The notes beneath the pieces were generated by a model, which was not told where the DNA came from, ran no database searches, and was given only the letters and a program-made list of their open reading frames with translations. Source: Halomonas sp. (GTDB lineage Bacteria > Pseudomonadota > Gammaproteobacteria > Pseudomonadales > Halomonadaceae). From it: a DNA stretch of 64,000 bases. Below, in pieces: positions 15,684 through 24,606 of the stretch (positions within the stretch are counted from its first letter, which is position 1; each line of letters begins with the position of its first letter). Location of the stretch: the NCBI GenBank assembly GCA_018401555.1, contig JAGYKP010000087.1, forward strand, positions 62,001 through 126,000, written 5' to 3'. The position numbers and the translations under genes were made by a program.

Positions 15684-18320
15684 TTGACAGGCGACAAAGG
15701 ACGTCGCTTAACCAGCCAGAGACATGGACATGGAGCGGTTGAAGTGCTTGATGAGTTGGCCCTGATGGAGGCGCAGCAGGAGGTTCACGAGCGGATCGCT
15801 CAGCAGGTCCCGCTCGAGGAGACCCTGGACGCCATCGCACGCTGGATCGAGGTGTTGCTGCCGGATGGCGTGCCCGCCTTCATGCGCTTCGATACCAAGC
15901 GTCAGGTGCTCAGCCTCATTCCCAGCCAGCGCTTCTCGCAAGCCTACCAGGACTGTCTTCAGGCGGTGCCCATTGGCCCCGATGTGGGCTCGTTCGGCTG
16001 TGCGGCCTACTGTCGCGAGCCGGTCAACACCGAGGACATCCTCACCGACTCGCGCTGGGCGGCGTTCCGCGATGCCGCCCAGCGCGAGGGACTGCGCGCC
16101 TGTTGGTCGACCCCGGTTCTGACCGCCGAAGGTGAGCTGCTGGGCACCTTCGGTATCTACTTTCGCGATCCCAATCACCCTACCGAGGCGAGTCGCCGAC
16201 GCATGAAGCAGGCCGCGGCGCTGGTAGCCCTGGCGATCCTGCGCGACCGTGATGCCAGCAACCATCGCGCCTTGGCCGAATGGCACCGCTCGCTGTTCGT
16301 GAACCACCCCGATGGGGTCTATGAGTTCGACCTGGAGGGGCGCTTCCAGCGGGGCAATGCGGCGCTGACGCGCATTACGGGATATCCCGAGGAAGCGCTG
16401 ATCGGCCGACACTTCAATGAGTTCATCGAGCCGACCTACCGGGAACATACCCAGGCGGGATTCGATATCGCCAGGGAGGGGGGAGCACACCAATACGAAA
16501 CCATCGGCGTCCATCGTGACGGCCACTCCTATCGACTGGAGGTTCTGAACTTTCCCGTCTCGGTGGATGGTGAGGTGGTCGGGGTCTACGGCATCTGCCG
16601 CGACATCACCGCGCGCAAGCGAGAGGAAGAGGCGCGCCGGCTGCTGGAGCGTGGCGTACAGGCCACGCCCAACGGTGTGGTCATGGCCGATGCGGCTGAG
16701 CCCGACATACCTCTGGTATATGCCAATGACGCCTTCTATCGACTCACCGGCTATGCTCCCGAGGAGGTGCTGGGCCGCAACTGCCGCTTCCTGCAGGGAC
16801 CGGGCTCCGACGCCGATGCCATCACCGCCATCCATCGGGCCATCACCGAGCAGCAGCCTGTGGATGTCCCGCTGCTCAACTACCGCAAGGATGGCTCGCC
16901 CTTCTGGAACCACATCTCGTTGAGCCCAGTGTTCGATGAGGAGGGAAACTGCACCCACTACATCGGCATCCAGCAGGACATCACCCAGCATCGTGAGCAG
17001 GAAGCCCGGCTCGCTTATCAGGCGATGTATGACCAGCTGACCGGCCTGCCCAACCGTGCGGTATTCGATGAGCGCTTGGAGGCATCTTTCGAGCAGATCC
17101 AGGAGACATCGGGGCTATTGGTGGTAATGCACCTCGACCTGGATGGTTTCAAGACCATCAATGATGGGCTGGGTTACCACATCGGCAACCAGCTGCTGGT
17201 GGCTGTCGGCGAGCGTCTGCGTCAGCTGGTGGGGGCTGACGATACCCTGGCACGCGTGACCGGTGACGAGTTCGCCCTGCTGCTACCCGATCTCGACGGC
17301 CGCCAGGCCGGTATCGAGATGGCCGAGCGGGTGTTGAACAGGATTGCTCAACCTTTCATGGTCGACGGCAGGCCGTTGCACATCAGTGCCAGCATTGGTA
17401 TCGCCTGCAACTGCCAGCGCGTGGACTACGCCTACCAACTGATGCAGCGCGCCGATCTGGCGGTGGCAGACGCCAAGCAGCAGGGGCGCAACACCTGGCA
17501 CTGGTATGAAGGTGACCAGCAACGGATCACCAAGGAGACTGTGCTGTTACGCCATGACCTGCACACGGCGTTGCGGCATGACCAGTTCGAGCTCTATTAC
17601 CAGCCCATCGTGGAAGCGGTGAACGGTCGTATCCGCGGGCTGGAGGCACTGATCCGCTGGCACCACCCAGAACGCGGGATGATCTCGCCCGGGGTATTCA
17701 TACCGCTGGCCGAGCAGACCGGTCAGATCATCCCTCTGGGACGCTGGATCCTGCGTCGCGCCTGTCAGGACGCCGCGGCCATGCGTGACGAAGGTGGGCT
17801 TGGGGGGCCGATTGCCGTGAACATCTCCTCGCTGCAGTTCCGTCGAGCTGGCTTCCTGGAGGACGTTCGGGCGGCGCTTGACGACGCCGGCCTCCCGCCC
17901 GAGCTGCTGGAACTGGAGGTCACCGAGAGCGTGCTGATCGATGGCGCCGAGCCGGCCATCGAGCTGATCAACGAGCTCAAGGCGATGGGTATCCGGGTCG
18001 CGTTGGATGACTTCGGCACCGGCTTTTCCAGCCTCAGCTACCTGCGTGACCTGCCGATCCACAAGCTCAAGCTCGACCGTGCCTTCATCAAGGATATCGG
18101 GACCAATCGCAGCGACGCCGCGATCGTGCAGGGGATCATCACCATGGCGCACCACCTGGACCTGGTAGTGGTCGCCGAGGGCATTGAGGCGTGGGACCAG
18201 CAGCAGGACCTGGTCCGCCGCAACTGCGACCTGCTGCAGGGCTACTACTTCGCCAAGCCGATGCCCCGAGAAGCTGTCCTGAAACTGCCGGGGTATCTAC
18301 CTGCAGCCACGGGGCGCTGA
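15684..18320 (+). CDS. GAF-PAS-LOV-GGDEF-EAL c-di-GMP signalling protein
   Basis: Multidomain c-di-GMP enzyme of up to 878 residues. The TTG at 15684 gives the longest frame; the first ATG is at 15765 (MEAQQEVHERI), right at the start of the GAF domain, and may be the true start. Order: GAF (about 30-185), PAS (about 200-310), a second PAS with the LOV flavin motif GRNCRFLQG (adduct Cys367) plus NYRKDG and GIQQDIT, GGDEF (about 440-610) and EAL (about 625-870). The GGDEF signature is TGDEF (526-530), one residue off consensus, so cyclase activity is doubtful. The EAL core is intact (EAL 654-656, DDFGTGFSSL, VAEGIE), so a light- or redox-gated phosphodiesterase is likely. Confidence 0.9.
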   Translation: MTGDKGRRLTSQRHGHGAVEVLDELALMEAQQEVHERIAQQVPLEETLDAIARWIEVLLPDGVPAFMRFDTKRQVLSLIPSQRFSQAYQDCLQAVPIGPDVGSFGCAAYCREPVNTEDILTDSRWAAFRDAAQREGLRACWSTPVLTAEGELLGTFGIYFRDPNHPTEASRRRMKQAAALVALAILRDRDASNHRALAEWHRSLFVNHPDGVYEFDLEGRFQRGNAALTRITGYPEEALIGRHFNEFIEPTYREHTQAGFDIAREGGAHQYETIGVHRDGHSYRLEVLNFPVSVDGEVVGVYGICRDITARKREEEARRLLERGVQATPNGVVMADAAEPDIPLVYANDAFYRLTGYAPEEVLGRNCRFLQGPGSDADAITAIHRAITEQQPVDVPLLNYRKDGSPFWNHISLSPVFDEEGNCTHYIGIQQDITQHREQEARLAYQAMYDQLTGLPNRAVFDERLEASFEQIQETSGLLVVMHLDLDGFKTINDGLGYHIGNQLLVAVGERLRQLVGADDTLARVTGDEFALLLPDLDGRQAGIEMAERVLNRIAQPFMVDGRPLHISASIGIACNCQRVDYAYQLMQRADLAVADAKQQGRNTWHWYEGDQQRITKETVLLRHDLHTALRHDQFELYYQPIVEAVNGRIRGLEALIRWHHPERGMISPGVFIPLAEQTGQIIPLGRWILRRACQDAAAMRDEGGLGGPIAVNISSLQFRRAGFLEDVRAALDDAGLPPELLELEVTESVLIDGAEPAIELINELKAMGIRVALDDFGTGFSSLSYLRDLPIHKLKLDRAFIKDIGTNRSDAAIVQGIITMAHHLDLVVVAEGIEAWDQQQDLVRRNCDLLQGYYFAKPMPREAVLKLPGYLPAATGR

Positions 18321-18411
18321 AACAGGCCCCGGGCATCCCTTGCTCCACGACAACCCACGCTTCGTGGTCATGGGCCGCGCCAGGCCGGGTAAGGCGCCTC
18401 TCCTTATTACG

Positions 18412-18666
18412 TCAACCTCGAATCAGGCGTGCGCCGGGGGGAACCTGGTAACGGAGCTCGTCGCAGTCTCCGGGCGGTGGCTGCTGCCCGTCCGGCCGCT
18501 CCGGATACCAGATACGGCATTCACCGGGAGGTGGCAGGTGACCGCTCGGCACTTCCTGACTGCGCTCGTAGCCGGTGCGATAACTGTAGCCATCGGCGTA
18601 GACCGCACAGCCCGAGAGGGCGGTGACCGCCAGCAGTGCGGCGGCAGCTCGGTACAGGGGGTTCAT
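18412..18666 (-). CDS. Small lipoprotein of unknown function
   Basis: A protein of 84 residues. The start at 18666 sits 6 nt after AAGGAG; an ATG two codons earlier abuts that site and is unlikely. The N-terminus is a lipoprotein signal with lipobox LSGC at about residues 17-20, so the mature protein is acylated. Residue +2 is Ala, which favours the outer membrane. The mature part contains two similar short Pro/Gly-rich cysteine pieces (PPPGECRIWYP and PPPGDCDELRY), an internal near-repeat. Its role is unknown. It is convergent with the c-di-GMP gene and divergent from the MFS exporter. Confidence 0.65.
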   Translation of the reverse strand: MNPLYRAAAALLAVTALSGCAVYADGYSYRTGYERSQEVPSGHLPPPGECRIWYPERPDGQQPPPGDCDELRYQVPPGARLIRG

Positions 18667-18782
18667 GCACATCTCCTTGTGAATGGGTAGGAGGGCCGTT
18701 GGTCCTATCGACAGGATGGGTGAAATCGCCTCCGCTTGCCCAGCATCAATTGTCCTTTACATGACCGGAAACTAGGCTATCC

Positions 18783-18802
18783 ATATCCCCCAGGGAGGAT
18801 AT
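18783..18802. promoter_or_regulatory. Putative CsoR/RcnR-type operator before the MFS exporter
   Basis: Inverted repeat ATATCC-(CCCAGGGA)-GGATAT with a central CCC/GGG tract. It lies just after a weak promoter-like pair (TTTACA at 18756, TATCCA at 18778), where a repressor would block initiation. A similar palindrome precedes the repressor gene (20340-20356). CsoR/RcnR proteins bind G/C-tract palindromes flanked by AT. Confidence 0.5.
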
Positions 18803-18855
18803 GAGTGGACATGTCTGCGGATGGTCGTTGGCCACCCCGCGCCAGGAGGTTACGC

Positions 18856-20049
18856 ATGGAACTGTTTCGCGATCGGCGCTACCGCCATCTTTTCTCCGCG
18901 CAGGTGATTGCCCTTATCGGCACCGGGCTGACCACGGTCGGTCTGGCGCTGCTGGCGAGCGAACTGGCCGGGGAGCGTGCCGGCGAGGTGCTGGGCACGG
19001 CGCTAGCCATCAAGATGATCGCCTACGTGGGTATCGCGCCGGTGGTGGGTGCCTACGCTACTCGGCTGCCACGGCGAGCCCTGCTGGTCACCCTCGACCT
19101 GCTGCGCGCCGCGGTGGTGGTGAGCCTGCCGTTCGTCACCGCGGTGTGGCAGATCTACGTGCTGATCTTCCTGCTCAACGCCTGCTCGGCCGGCTTCACT
19201 CCGGTCTTCCAGGCCACGATCCCCGATATCTTCGAGGACGAGCGGCGCTACACCCGGGCGCTCTCCCTGTCGCGCCTGGCCTATGACCTGGAGAACCTGC
19301 TGAGCCCGCTGCTCGCTGCGCTGCTGCTGGTGGTGATGTCCTTCAGCCTGCTGTTCGTATTGAATGCGATGGCTTTCCTGCTCTCGGCGCTGCTGGTGGT
19401 CAGCGTGTCGCTGCCTTCGCCGCATCCTCAACCGACCGGCGGCGGGGTCTGGGCCAGGCTGACCCGGGGCATGAGTCGCTATCTCGGCACCCCGCGGCTG
19501 CGCGGACTGCTGGCCCTCAACATGGCGGTGGCCGCGGCTGGCGCCATGCAGATCGTCAATACCGTGGTCTACGTGCGTCATGGGTTGGGCCTGGGGGAGA
19601 CCCAGGTGGCCATCGCCTTCGCGGCGGCGGGCGGCGGCTCCATGGTCATCGCGCTCAGCCTGCCCCGGCTGCTGGAGCGCCTGGACCAGCGGCGGGTGAT
19701 GCTGGCGGGTGGACTGCTGATGAGTGCCAGCCTGCTGGTGGGGCTGACGGCGCCCGGCTTCGCGGCGTTGCTGCTGCTGTGGTTTGTGCTGGGCGCCGGG
19801 GCCTCGATGGTGATGACACCCACCGGCCGGCTGCTCAAGCAGTCCTGCGAGCCACAAGAGCGCCCGGCGCTGTTCGCCGCCCAGTTCTCGCTCTCCCACG
19901 CCTGCTGGCTGGTGGCCTATCCCTTGGCCGGCTGGCTGGGGAGCGCCCTGGGCATGATGGTCGCCTTCGCGGTCCTGGCGATCCTGGCCCTGATCGCCAC
20001 CCTGCTGGCCGCGGGTCTATGGCCGGCGGAAACGCCGCGCTACAGGTAG
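18856..20049 (+). CDS. MFS exporter, NreB-like (putative metal efflux)
   Basis: Major facilitator transporter of 397 residues with about 12 hydrophobic helices. The start at 18856 (MELFRDRRYRHLF) has AGGAGG 7 nt upstream; a GTG at 18805 would add a hydrophilic leader that does not fit. The N-terminus FRDRRYRHLFSAQVIALIGTGLTTVGLALLA and motif DIFEDERRYTRALSLSRLAYDLENLLSP are typical of the NreB/TIGR00900 group, which includes nickel exporters. The gene is convergent with a CsoR/RcnR-family repressor (10-bp overlap of stops), and both have similar upstream palindromes. Metal or other small-molecule export under that repressor is therefore likely. The substrate is not shown by the sequence. Confidence 0.82.
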   Translation: MELFRDRRYRHLFSAQVIALIGTGLTTVGLALLASELAGERAGEVLGTALAIKMIAYVGIAPVVGAYATRLPRRALLVTLDLLRAAVVVSLPFVTAVWQIYVLIFLLNACSAGFTPVFQATIPDIFEDERRYTRALSLSRLAYDLENLLSPLLAALLLVVMSFSLLFVLNAMAFLLSALLVVSVSLPSPHPQPTGGGVWARLTRGMSRYLGTPRLRGLLALNMAVAAAGAMQIVNTVVYVRHGLGLGETQVAIAFAAAGGGSMVIALSLPRLLERLDQRRVMLAGGLLMSASLLVGLTAPGFAALLLLWFVLGAGASMVMTPTGRLLKQSCEPQERPALFAAQFSLSHACWLVAYPLAGWLGSALGMMVAFAVLAILALIATLLAAGLWPAETPRYR

Positions 20050-20315
20050 CGGACGATGGCCTTGAACTCCTCGACATGGGCCTGCTGGTCCCGGGTGCCG
20101 TCGCCGATGGCTGCGTCCAGGCAGTGGTCGATGTGGTCCTGCACCAGGGTGCGCTTGGCCTGCTGAATCGCTTTCTCCACGGCGTGCAGCTGCTGGGCGA
20201 TGTCGAGGCAGGGGCGGCCCTCCTCGAGCATCCGGGTAACGCTCTTCAGGTGGCCCCGGGCGCGATTGAGCCGCTTGATGATGTCGGGATGGCTCTGGTG
20301 GGCTGGTGTCGGCAT
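20040..20315 (-). CDS. CsoR/RcnR/FrmR-family (DUF156) transcriptional repressor
   Basis: All-helical metal- or aldehyde-sensing repressor of 91 residues. The family core is RLNRARGHLKSVTRMLEEGRPCLDIAQQLHAVEKAIQ. The ligand positions are Cys36, His61 and Cys65, with an extra His64. This C-H-C pattern matches Cu(I)-sensing CsoR; RcnR has His where Cys65 is. The N-terminal His6 and His9 could support an RcnR-like site, so copper and nickel/cobalt both remain possible. GGGAG precedes the start. The palindrome at 20340-20356 suggests autoregulation, and the convergent MFS gene is the probable target. Confidence 0.88.
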   Translation of the reverse strand: MPTPAHQSHPDIIKRLNRARGHLKSVTRMLEEGRPCLDIAQQLHAVEKAIQQAKRTLVQDHIDHCLDAAIGDGTRDQQAHVEEFKAIVRYL

Positions 20316-20339
20316 GCTCGGCTCCCTGTGGTGGTTTCT

Positions 20340-20356
20340 ATCCCCCTGTGGGGGAT
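20340..20356. promoter_or_regulatory. Putative CsoR/RcnR-type operator before the repressor gene
   Basis: Perfect palindrome ATCCCCC-TGT-GGGGGAT, 25 bp upstream of the repressor start. It resembles the element at 18783-18802 in its AT-flanked C-tract/G-tract layout, which is what this repressor family recognises. Confidence 0.55.
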
Positions 20357-20523
20357 GGTAGGCGCTAGGCGGCAGGGTGCCAATGACCTGGCTGCCAGCG
20401 TGGCGCCATACCGCATATGGCGGCAGCGCCGTCTTGCTTCTGGTGCCGGGCTCCGCGCTGGTGGCGCGAGCGCCCGCCCAGCGAATTGACGCCCTCCCAC
20501 CGGATTGCTAGTTTACGCGCACT

Positions 20524-20740
20524 CTCAGGTGCCGATGGATGACGCTCCATCGGGTAAACGGGAAGTCGGTGCGCGGTGTTATTCACAACAGCCCGCCACT
20601 CCGACGCTGCCCCCGCAACGGTGATCGAGATACGAACCGCCACTACGCCACTGTGCCAGCCGGCATGGGAAGGCGGCGGTTCCGAAGCGGGCCCAGGCCG
20701 CAAGCCTGCCCCTTCGCTCGTCAGCCCGGAGACCGGCCCG
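20524..20740 (+). promoter_or_regulatory. Cobalamin riboswitch upstream of btuB
   Basis: The conserved blocks of the adenosylcobalamin aptamer appear in order: GGGAAGTCGGTG (about 20560), GCTGCCCCCGCAACGG (20606-20621, the B12 box region), CCACTGTGCC, GGGAAGGCGGC (about 20667-20678), and the closing GTCAGCCCGGAGACCGGCC (20720-20738). btuB begins 150 bp later. Binding of B12 would lower expression of the btuB-btuFCD genes. Confidence 0.92.
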
Positions 20741-20891
20741 AGAGCTCATGCCGGATCGCGGAGGGCGGTCGTGGGGCTGGGCAAGCGTCGACATTTCCTC
20801 TCGCCGACTTCCTCCCTTCCTCGCCTCTTCTCGCCGGCTCCATAAAAGAATGAGCGCCGTGCGGGTGAGCACGGCGAGCAAGGGACAGAAC

Positions 20892-22732
20892 ATGAACACT
20901 TCGCATGCTTTCCGTGGCCTGACGGGTTTTGCCCTGGCCGCACTGCCGCTGGCCGTCATCTCCCATGCTGCCTCGGCACAGGACGAGGCGGCCGACCGTG
21001 CCGACTCTCCCCAGACCCTGAACCCCATGGTAGTCACCGCCGCCCTGGCGCCGCGCACTGCCGACGAGAGCCTCGCCTCGGTCACCCTGCTGGATGAAGC
21101 CACCCTGCGCCGCCAGGACCCCACCAGCCTTACCGATCTGCTGCGTGGCCAGCCGGGGGTGGACGTGACCACCCAGGGCAGCTTCGGCAAGCAGAGCAGC
21201 GTCTTTATGCGTGGCACCGGCAGCAACGCCAATGTGTTGCTGATCGACGGTATTCGCCTGCGCTCCGCCACCAGTGGCGGGGCGGCTTGGGAGTTCCTCG
21301 ACCCGCGCATGTTCGAGCGCGCCGAGATCGTGCGCGGCCCCGTGGCAGCCTCTATGGCGCCGATGCCGTAGGTGGAGTGATCCAGCTCTTCACGCCGGAA
21401 GGGGAGGGCGAGACCACGCCGCGATTCTCCTTCGGCGGCGGCTCCTTCTGACTCCCAGCGCTACAGTGCCAGCCTCTCCGGCGCCGAGGGCGGTACCCGC
21501 TACCACTTCGCCGCCAGCCGCTTCGATACCGAGGGACAACCGGTACGCCGCGACGGTGACGACAAGGGCTATGACAACACCACCGGGCTGGTGCGGCTCT
21601 CGCATACCTTCGACGGCGGCGCCGAGGTGGGCATGCTGGCGCTCTGCGGGCGCAGGGCAGCACCGAGTCTGATAGCTTCGGGGCTCCAGCGGAAGACGAC
21701 TTCGTGCAGCAGGTGGCGGCGGTCTACGCGCGAAGCTTCCTGTGCACAGAGATATGGTCAGAGCCGCGTGACTCTGAGCGAGGCTCGCGATGAGCGTGAT
21801 ACCACCGGCTCCTACGGGTTTTCCGTCTTCGATACACGAACTCAGACTGCCGCGCTGGGAAAACACCCTTGGCTTCGGCGCTCACGAGCTGGTGGCGGGT
21901 GTCAGAACAACAGTGAAGATCGTGTCACGTGGCACGACGGAGCTATGAAGAAGACACTCGTGACAACACGGCGGTCTTCGCCCAGGGACTCCTGGACTTC
22001 TCACCGTTTACCCTTCAAGCCAGCCTTCGTCATGACGATAACGAAGCTTATGGCGAAGAGATGACAGGAAGCTTGGCGCTGGGCTATGAACTGGATGATA
22101 GACATGTCCTGCGTGCCAGTTACGGGTCATCTTTCCGCGCGCCGACCTTCAATGATCTCTACAACCCAAGTGCTCCAAATTTCGAAGTATCTCCTGAAAA
22201 GTCTGACAGTCTCGAGGTGGGTGTTCGAGCAAGTTATGCCAGTACGTTCTGGGATTTTGCAGTTTACCAGTCCGATGTCGACGACCTTATACAGCTCGAT
22301 CCCTCTGATGGTTACCGTGCCCAGAATATCAAAGATGCTCGGATTCGCGGGGCTGAACTTTCAGCTGGCTTTGACATAAATAACTGGACGCTAGCAACGG
22401 CGCTGACCTGGACCGACCCCGAGGATCGTAGCACCGGTAATCAGCTTGAGAGGCGAGCTACTCAGAGCCTACGCTTCGATGTCGATCGTGAGCTTGGCGA
22501 CTGGTCGCTGGGCGCATCTTGGGTCGCCCAGAATCATCGTTATGATGATGCGGAGAATGATGATCGCTTGCCTGGGTATGGCCTCGCCAACCTACGCGCT
22601 GGCTGGGAGTTTGCCCCGATGTGGTCCGCCCGTCTGACAGTCGATAACGCGCTGGACAAGGAGTACGAGACCGCGAAGGACTACATCAACGCCGGTCGCA
22701 GCGCCTTCCTTAGCGTGCACTTCGGGCAGTGA
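20892..22732 (+). pseudogene. btuB: BtuB-like TonB-dependent vitamin B12 receptor, multiply disrupted
   Basis: Outer-membrane B12 receptor. ATG 20892 opens a signal peptide (ends AASAQ) and the Ton box region LNPMVVTAA, then the plug domain (LTDLLRGQPGVDV, VLLIDGIRLRS, RAEIVRGP). At about 21345 the frame breaks before the plug end SLYGADAVGGVIQLF. Further breaks occur near 21450, 21650, between 21740 and 21770, and at 21870-21940. From about 21940 to 22732 the rest of the barrel is open, with SFRAPTFNDLYNP and the C-terminal strand ending HFGQ. Six or so lesions in 600 bp exceed the density elsewhere. The last 800 bp are also poorer in GC than the flanks. The stop overlaps the btuF start. Confidence 0.85.
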
Positions 22733-23638
22733 TGATAAATCGGCTCTCTCTGCTGTTCCTGGCCGGCCTGGCGCTGCTGCCCTTGGCGGCGGCCCAGGCC
22801 CGGGACGAGGTGTGTGCGGTGGATGCCCTGGAGCGCGAGGTGTGCCTGGATGGGCCCGCCTCGCGCATCGCCGCGCTCTCGCCGGGGGCGACCGAGCTCA
22901 CCTTCGCCGCAGGCGCGGGTGAGCGCATCGTGGCGGTGGTGGATCACAGCGACTATCCCCCGAGGCCGGCGAGATTCCCCGGGTCGGCAGCCACAGCCGG
23001 CTCGACCTGGAGCGCCTGCTGGCGCTCAAGCCCGACCTGGTGATCGGCTGGGTCACCGGCAATCCCGCCGAGCAGCTCGAGCGTCTCGACACGCTGGGCA
23101 TGCCGGTCTTCTATATCGAGCCGCGCACCTTCGCCGAGGTGATCGGTTCCATCGAGCAACTGGCGCACCTGGCCGGTACCCGGCAGGCGGGCGAGGCCGA
23201 AGCCGAGCGCTTCCGGAAGGGCATGGCGGCGCTTGCCGAGCGCTACGCCGAGGCCACGCCGGTGTCGGTTTTCTACCAGGTGTGGGACCAGCCGTTGATG
23301 ACCATCAACGACGAGCACTGGATCGGCCAGGTGCTGCGGCTGTGCGGTGGCCTCAACGTGTTCGGCGGGCTCGAGCGCCTGGCGCCTCGCCTGGACGAGG
23401 AGGCCCTGCTGGCGGCTAACCCGGAGGTGATCCTCGCCGGTGGCCGGGGCGAGGACAATCGCGACTGGCTGGACCGCTGGCGTGGCTATCCGGGTCTCAC
23501 CGCGGTCGCCCGCGACAACCTCTTCTTCGTGCCGCCGTCGCTGATCCAGCGGCCCACTCCGCGACTGCTGGAGGGCAGTCGGCGGGTCTGCGACTGCTCG
23601 ACGAGGCCCGTGAACGGCGCGGGGAGGCGGTCGAGTGA
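22732..23638 (+). CDS. btuF: Periplasmic B12-binding protein BtuF (two frame breaks)
   Basis: Substrate-binding protein of the BtuCDF importer. The ATG at 22732 overlaps the btuB stop (TGATG). A signal peptide (ends AAQA) is followed by the helical-backbone binding fold: RIAALSPGATELTFAAGAG, then LERLLALKPDLVIGW, GMPVFYIEPRTFAEV, and the docking region near EEALLAANPEVILAGG. At about 22965 one C seems to be missing from a C run (DYPP, then EAGEIPRVGSH). At about 23575 a second shift restores LRLLDEARERRGEAVE and the stop. The complete fold with only two small indels suggests sequence errors. It is coupled to btuC by a TGATG overlap. Confidence 0.85.
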
Positions 23639-24606
23639 TGGCGCTGCTTCGCCCCCTCGGGCTGCTGGTGCTGGCCGCGCTGGTGGCGCTGGTGCTTTCC
23701 GTTGCGCTGGGCAGCGTGAGCCTGGCGCCCGGGGAGATTCTGGCCGCCCTGGGCGGCGGAGGCGAAGGGCTCTCGCGTACCCTGATCCTGGAGCTGCGCC
23801 TGCCACGCTCGCTTGCCGCCTTCGCGGTGGGCGGGCTGCTTGCCGTGGCCGGGGCGCTGATGCAGGTGCTGCTGCGCAACCCGCTGGCCGACCCCTACGT
23901 GCTGGGGCTTTCCGGGGGTGCCGCGGTGGGGGCGCTGATGGCCATGCTGGCGGGAGTCGGTGGGCTCGTGATCTCGGGCTCGGCCTTCGTCGGCGCCCTG
24001 GTCTCGACCCTGCTGGTGTTCGGCCTGGCCCACGGGCGTGGCGGCTGGACGCCGTCGCGGCTGCTGCTTACCGGGGTGGTGGTGGCGGCCGGCTGGGGCG
24101 CGCTGATCACCCTGATGCTGTCGGTGAGCCCCGTCGAGCGCCTGCCGGGCATGCTCTACTGGCTGATGGGCGATCTCGCCCATGCCGGATCCCCCTGGCC
24201 GCTGCTGGCGCTGCTGCTTGGTGCCTGCCTGCTGGTGGTGCCCCTGGGACGCCACCTCAACGTGCTGGCGCGGGGTCCGCTGCAGGCCGCCGCCCTCGGC
24301 GTGTCGGTGCGGCGGCTGGAGTGGAGCCTCTACCTGGCGGCCAGCCTGCTCACCGCCGCGGCGGTCACCGGCGCCGGCAGCATCGGCTTCGTCGGTCTGG
24401 TGGTGCCGCATATGCTGCGCCTGGCGCTAGGCAACGACCAGCGCCTGATCCTGCCTCCCGCCTGTGCCCTGGCCGGTGGCACCCTGCTGCTGCTCGCCGA
24501 TACCCTGGCGCGCACCGTGATCGCACCAGAACAGCTCCCAGTGGGAGTGATCACCGCGCTGCTCGGTGTGCCGACCTTCCTCTATCTGCTCTATCGGGGA
24601 TCCTGA
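23638..24606 (+). CDS. btuC: BtuC/FecCD-family ABC permease
   Basis: Inner-membrane permease of 322 residues with about ten helices. Conserved stretches are LRLPRSLAAFAVGGLLAVAGALMQ, RNPLADPYVLGLSGGAAVGA, the coupling region GLVVPHMLRL that contacts the ATPase, and LLLADTLARTVIAPEQLPVGVITALLGVPTFLYLL. The start overlaps the btuF stop and its stop overlaps the btuD start (both TGATG), so this is a tight operon behind a cobalamin riboswitch. Iron-siderophore permeases share the fold, but the riboswitch makes corrinoid uptake the better call. Confidence 0.9.
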   Translation: MALLRPLGLLVLAALVALVLSVALGSVSLAPGEILAALGGGGEGLSRTLILELRLPRSLAAFAVGGLLAVAGALMQVLLRNPLADPYVLGLSGGAAVGALMAMLAGVGGLVISGSAFVGALVSTLLVFGLAHGRGGWTPSRLLLTGVVVAAGWGALITLMLSVSPVERLPGMLYWLMGDLAHAGSPWPLLALLLGACLLVVPLGRHLNVLARGPLQAAALGVSVRRLEWSLYLAASLLTAAAVTGAGSIGFVGLVVPHMLRLALGNDQRLILPPACALAGGTLLLLADTLARTVIAPEQLPVGVITALLGVPTFLYLLYRGS

